Of a stretch of DNA of 64,000 bases, positions 61,901-64,000 are shown in pieces. Origin of the DNA: Heterotrichella gracilis (taxonomy: Eukaryota; Sar; Xanthophyceae; Tribonematales; Xanthonemataceae); assembly GCA_032358255.1 (NCBI GenBank), contig JAULBX010030263.1, forward strand, positions 186,001 to 250,000, given 5' to 3'. Both the position numbers and the translations under genes were made by a program. Position 1 is the stretch's first letter. Each line of letters begins with the position of its first letter. The notes below the pieces were generated by a model. That model worked only from the letters and a program-made list of their open reading frames with translations. It ran no database searches and had not been told where the DNA came from.

Positions 61901-62207
61901 CATGCCTTTTTGGGGGCATGAACCCTTTTTAAGCATCACCAGCGTTGCTCAAGCCTTGCGCACCCTTTTCCAGGGCCGGCCAGGGGAGGAGGGAAGTGGC
62001 GAAGGGGAGAACAGCCGAGGCGCGGGGTATGGACACAGTGGGAGAGGGGGGGGGGGCCGCGGGGGCGGGAGGGGAGCGGGGAGGGGGGGCCGCGGGTCCC
62101 ATCCCACGAACCACCGGATGCAGTCGCGGGGGGTGGCTACCCAGAGCGGGACGCAGCGGCCCATGATGTACTCTGCTGCTGTGGCCAGCGCCATGCAGGA
62201 GCGATAG
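55999..62207 (+). CDS. Pentatricopeptide-repeat protein with Gly/Arg-rich tail, 11 exons
   Basis: PPR proteins bind organelle RNA. Exons: 55999-56441, 57125-57255, 57458-57523, 57904-58095, 58519-58664, 59030-59166, 59519-59664, 60256-60442, 61067-61263, 61468-61557, 61974-62207; about 656 aa. All joins fit except exon 2 to 3, which is off by one base (missed micro-exon, unusual splice site or sequence error). Seen: PPR units such as DVFEEMSLDGIPPNHESYAN, VNTFNSIITACGRGQQVKDA, LFDEMQAEGLAPNRDTYYGL and DVLARMEADGFEGDEFAYAA. The N-terminus (MRHAVGQRLAGL from 56098, or 33 codons earlier) is basic and could target an organelle. The last exon is an RGG-type tail (HSGRGGGGRGGGRGAGRGGR) ending SAAVASAMQER. 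At least nine introns or flanks hold decayed copies of adjacent exon edges. Confidence 0.82.
57696..57800 (+). repeat. Upstream echo of PPR exon 4 (acceptor plus exon start)
   Basis: A CCCCAG acceptor followed by CTCTTCGGCGAGGTAAAGGC matches the acceptor and first ~75 nt of exon 4 at 57887-57985. It diverges after CTCAACATG and has no matching donor, so it looks like a dead duplicate, unless used as a rare alternative exon. Confidence 0.85.
58146..58195 (+). repeat. Downstream echo of PPR exon 4 end
   Basis: TTTGCGTATGCAGCGGTGAT and what follows to ATGGTGAG match the last ~45 nt of exon 4 and its donor (58051-58100), offset about 97 bp, with many substitutions. Confidence 0.8.
58711..58768 (+). 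repeat. Downstream echo of PPR exon 5 end
   Basis: ACAGAAGGACCATGGATGGA onwards matches exon 5 at 58598-58664 (ACAGAAGGACCCCTGGATGG). A CCCTAAACC tract lies just before it and CCCTTAAACCCTG just after. Confidence 0.9.
59257..59345 (+). repeat. Downstream echo of PPR exon 6
   Basis: TTTGCGTACCTTTATGCAAG through GCCGGCAGTGAACATGG matches exon 6 from TTCACGTACGTCAACGCC through GCCGGCAATGGCAG, offset about 168 bp. It is strongly diverged. Confidence 0.7.
59682..59960 (+). repeat. Four serial echoes of PPR exon 7 end and donor
   Basis: The exon 7 end (59608-59672: GCCCGCTACTTCCCATTGGT to CAAGGTGAGA) recurs at about 59682-59735, 59771-59830, 59843-59902 and 59927-59960, with rising decay. The copy at 59771 still reads GGTGCAACCTGACAAGCTGG and ends CAAGGTGAGA, an intact-looking donor. 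Confidence 0.9.
60131..60190 (+). repeat. Upstream echo of PPR exon 8 (acceptor plus exon start)
   Basis: TTCTCCAGGCTCTCATCAGC through GCCGTCATCCTGTGGA matches the acceptor and first ~48 nt of exon 8 at 60248-60303, with a 3-nt insertion after TGGTTC. It is the best preserved echo. Confidence 0.92.
60496..60755 (+). repeat. Two downstream echoes of PPR exon 8 end
   Basis: GAGGTGGCGCACGAGCTGCT, exon 8 sequence near 60407, recurs at 60500-60552 and 60701-60755, each followed by AAATGCGGGAG and a GGGTCC-AGGGT tract like the one after the true donor. Confidence 0.92.
60860..60933 (+). repeat. Upstream echo of PPR exon 9 start
   Basis: GCAGGCGGGTGGCACATGTTTC and the run to GGTGTGAG match exon 9 (GCAGGCATGTTCCTGAACGT and on, 61064-61130), including GACGGCA and GTGGCGC words, at an offset of about 200 bp. 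Confidence 0.75.
61661..61682. repeat. TTTAGGG tract in PPR intron 10
   Basis: Three units of the telomere-like repeat, about 100 bp after the exon 10 donor. Others in this gene lie at 57091-57107, 57535-57551 and 60456-60478. Confidence 0.85.
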
Positions 62208-62971
62208 GGGCGGCTGAGGAGGGGGTGTGGGTGGTGTGTGTGGGGGGGGGAGTGCAGGGGTGGTTGAGGGAATTGTAGAGTGGTTGAAGTCGTACTGCCG
62301 GGTAAAATCTTGGAAGTTTGCTATCTGGTTTGGTGGTGGTGGTGGGTGCCGCCAGATCGCCAGGGAATTTGTTGCCCAGATGAAGGTTGCTACGGCGTTG
62401 CAATCTATTTGGGGGTGGACATTGTCTCTGAGCATACGCAGTTATATTGCATGTGGGGCCGTCATATCACATGCTTTGGAATGCGGAGAGGCACGGCAGT
62501 AAGTTTGGTAGCACAGGTCTTCCCTATACTTGCCTGAATTCCTGCATTCCAAAGCATGCTTTGGAATGCATGGATGTTGTAACAACTCACCTCAATAAGT
62601 TGAATCTGTCAGTGACGGTCCCCACCGTGGTCATGACATGTGATGTGGAATGAGCGATGCACATGCATCCCTTGAGCGGCTGTGGCCGACTGGTCACTGA
62701 CCGCCAGTGTGGCTGATGGCAGCTGGTCATCCATCACCGGTTACAAATGGCAATGCCAAAGATCAGTACAGCAATTGTAGATTTAACTGTCCGGGTACTT
62801 CAAGTTGATATTACTTTGCTGCACATGTACTGTGAATGCATGCATTTTTATGACACATGTACTGTAACATGCATGCAGTTTTATGTCACATCAAGGACAG
62901 GTGTCAACAAGTTGTGCCCCACTATGGTTACTGCAGAGGCATATGCATACCGCAGTGCTGATTACAGTATG
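62208..62971. other. 3' flank of the PPR gene
   Basis: No gene recognised. A perfect 26-bp palindrome lies at 62544-62569 (GCATTCCAAAGCA and its complement). Half of it recurs at 62469-62482. Confidence 0.5.
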
Positions 62972-63930
62972 GGCAATGGCTGAACAGGCAACATTGGTCA
63001 GGCATCACAGGCCCCTACACTCGGTGCATGGGTCCCGTCCCTGCCACACCTGACCAACCGTGTAAACATGTACAGCCATCTCCAAAGCTCAGAGCTTAAG
63101 AGTCTATTGATCTAGATGCCAGTGTTGCAGCCTGCGGCCAAGCCACAAGGAACCTAATACGTGAGAAAACACGCGCAGAAAAGCAAACAAAAACATCAAA
63201 TTGATTGACTAAAAGTTTAACCTCCAAAGCTATTTGCGCTAGCAACGTGCACACCTAGGCTTGCGCCCTGAGCCAGAGCGGCTGAACTATTCAACAGAAA
63301 AGTAGTGGAAATTGCTGCGCAAGGTCCATTGGCAATGGAGTTGCAGGGTGCCCTAGCGCCATGCCCTGTGCTGGATGTCTAATGCTAAACACAACTACAA
63401 AGGTACCTCAACTGCAGCTAGGTCTCAACTAAAATGATGTCAAAGTGGACTCAATGGCTGAACAGGCAACATTGGTCAGGCATCACAGGCCCCTAGTGTA
63501 GGGGTCCCGTCCCTGCTACACCTGACCAACCCTGTAAACCTGTACAGCCATCGCCAGAGCGCAGAGCTTAAGAGTCCGTATAACTGCTAGTACTGCAGCC
63601 TGAGGTCGAGGCTAGTAAAAATATAAAACGTGAGAAAACACGCACAGAAAAGGTAAAAAAAAGGATCAAAATTTATTGACTGAAGGTTTAGCAAAGCAAA
63701 CCTATATGTGCCATCGAGGTGCAAAGTAGGCTTGCGCCTGGTCAGGGGCTGAAATGTTCAGCCGGTAAAATTGCAGCAGTTGGTGCGCCGCAATTTCCAA
63801 AGGGAAGTTGCATGGTGTGCAAACGCCATGCCACTAGCTGCAGCTCTATGCTGCATGTGTAATACCAGTCACACCTACAACGGCACCACATTGATTGCAA
63901 TTGCAGCTAGGCCTGGACTGGATCCAGCCT
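62972..63930. repeat. Two diverged direct copies of a 478-bp unit
   Basis: CAATGGCTGAACAGGCAACA begins units at 62974 and 63452. The first ~115 bp are nearly identical; later blocks match more loosely (ACGTGAGAAAACACGC, then GGCTTGCGCC, then ACCTACAACGGCACCA-like). The second copy runs to near the window end. No coding frame is conserved between them, so non-coding RNA genes, UTRs or satellite-like units are possible. Confidence 0.85.
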
Positions 63931-64000
63931 CTCAGAGGAACTGGCCCAGACTGTGTTGTGCTCCAATGTGGCCACAGCAATGGCACATAGATAGCAGCAG

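Overview
The window looks like nuclear DNA of a photosynthetic green alga (Chlorophyta). It has intron-rich genes with GT-AG introns, plant-type metabolism (chlorophyllase, STAY-GREEN, an ornithine carbamoyltransferase with a transit-like leader, a plant group I bZIP, a PPR protein) and many interstitial TTTAGGG tracts, which is the Arabidopsis-type telomere unit. I cannot name the genus. No bacterial operons, rRNA, tRNA, CRISPR or virus-like elements were seen. Exon joins were worked out by hand from splice consensus, reading phase and family similarity.

Layout. 0-6 kb: a divergent pair of chlorophyll-breakdown genes, chlorophyllase (CLH, minus) and STAY-GREEN Mg-dechelatase (SGR, plus), around a 0.9 kb spacer. 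7-15 kb: a 16-exon HERC-like E3 ligase (RCC1 repeats, UBA, RCC1 repeats, HECT; minus), head-to-head with an ALKBH2-like DNA repair dioxygenase (15.5-16.6 kb). 17.9-20.8 kb: ornithine carbamoyltransferase. 20.8-25.7 kb: no firm gene. 25.7-27.7 kb: bZIP factor. 29.6-30.8 kb: 20S proteasome beta-3 subunit. 31-34.2 kb and 42-46.1 kb: two direct copies of a ZC3HC1/NIPA gene, the first a pseudogene and the second intact with FG motifs. Between them lie an unrecognised phase-0 multi-exon gene (36-41.6 kb), a decayed LINE and a small terminal-inverted-repeat element. 46.8 kb: a 103-bp palindrome. 48-53 kb: a small LysM protein and a gene coding about 70 octapeptide repeats rich in N-x-S/T. 54-55.4 kb: a decayed MYND-like gene. 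56-62.2 kb: a PPR protein with a Gly/Arg-rich tail. 63-64 kb: two diverged copies of a 478-bp unit.

The most unusual points are: (1) many introns, above all in the PPR gene and in OTC intron 4, hold decayed copies of the neighbouring exon edge plus splice site ('exon echoes'), often beside TTTAGGG tracts; (2) CLH and SGR are physically paired; (3) the octapeptide-repeat gene; (4) a ZC3HC1 protein with nucleoporin-like FG motifs.
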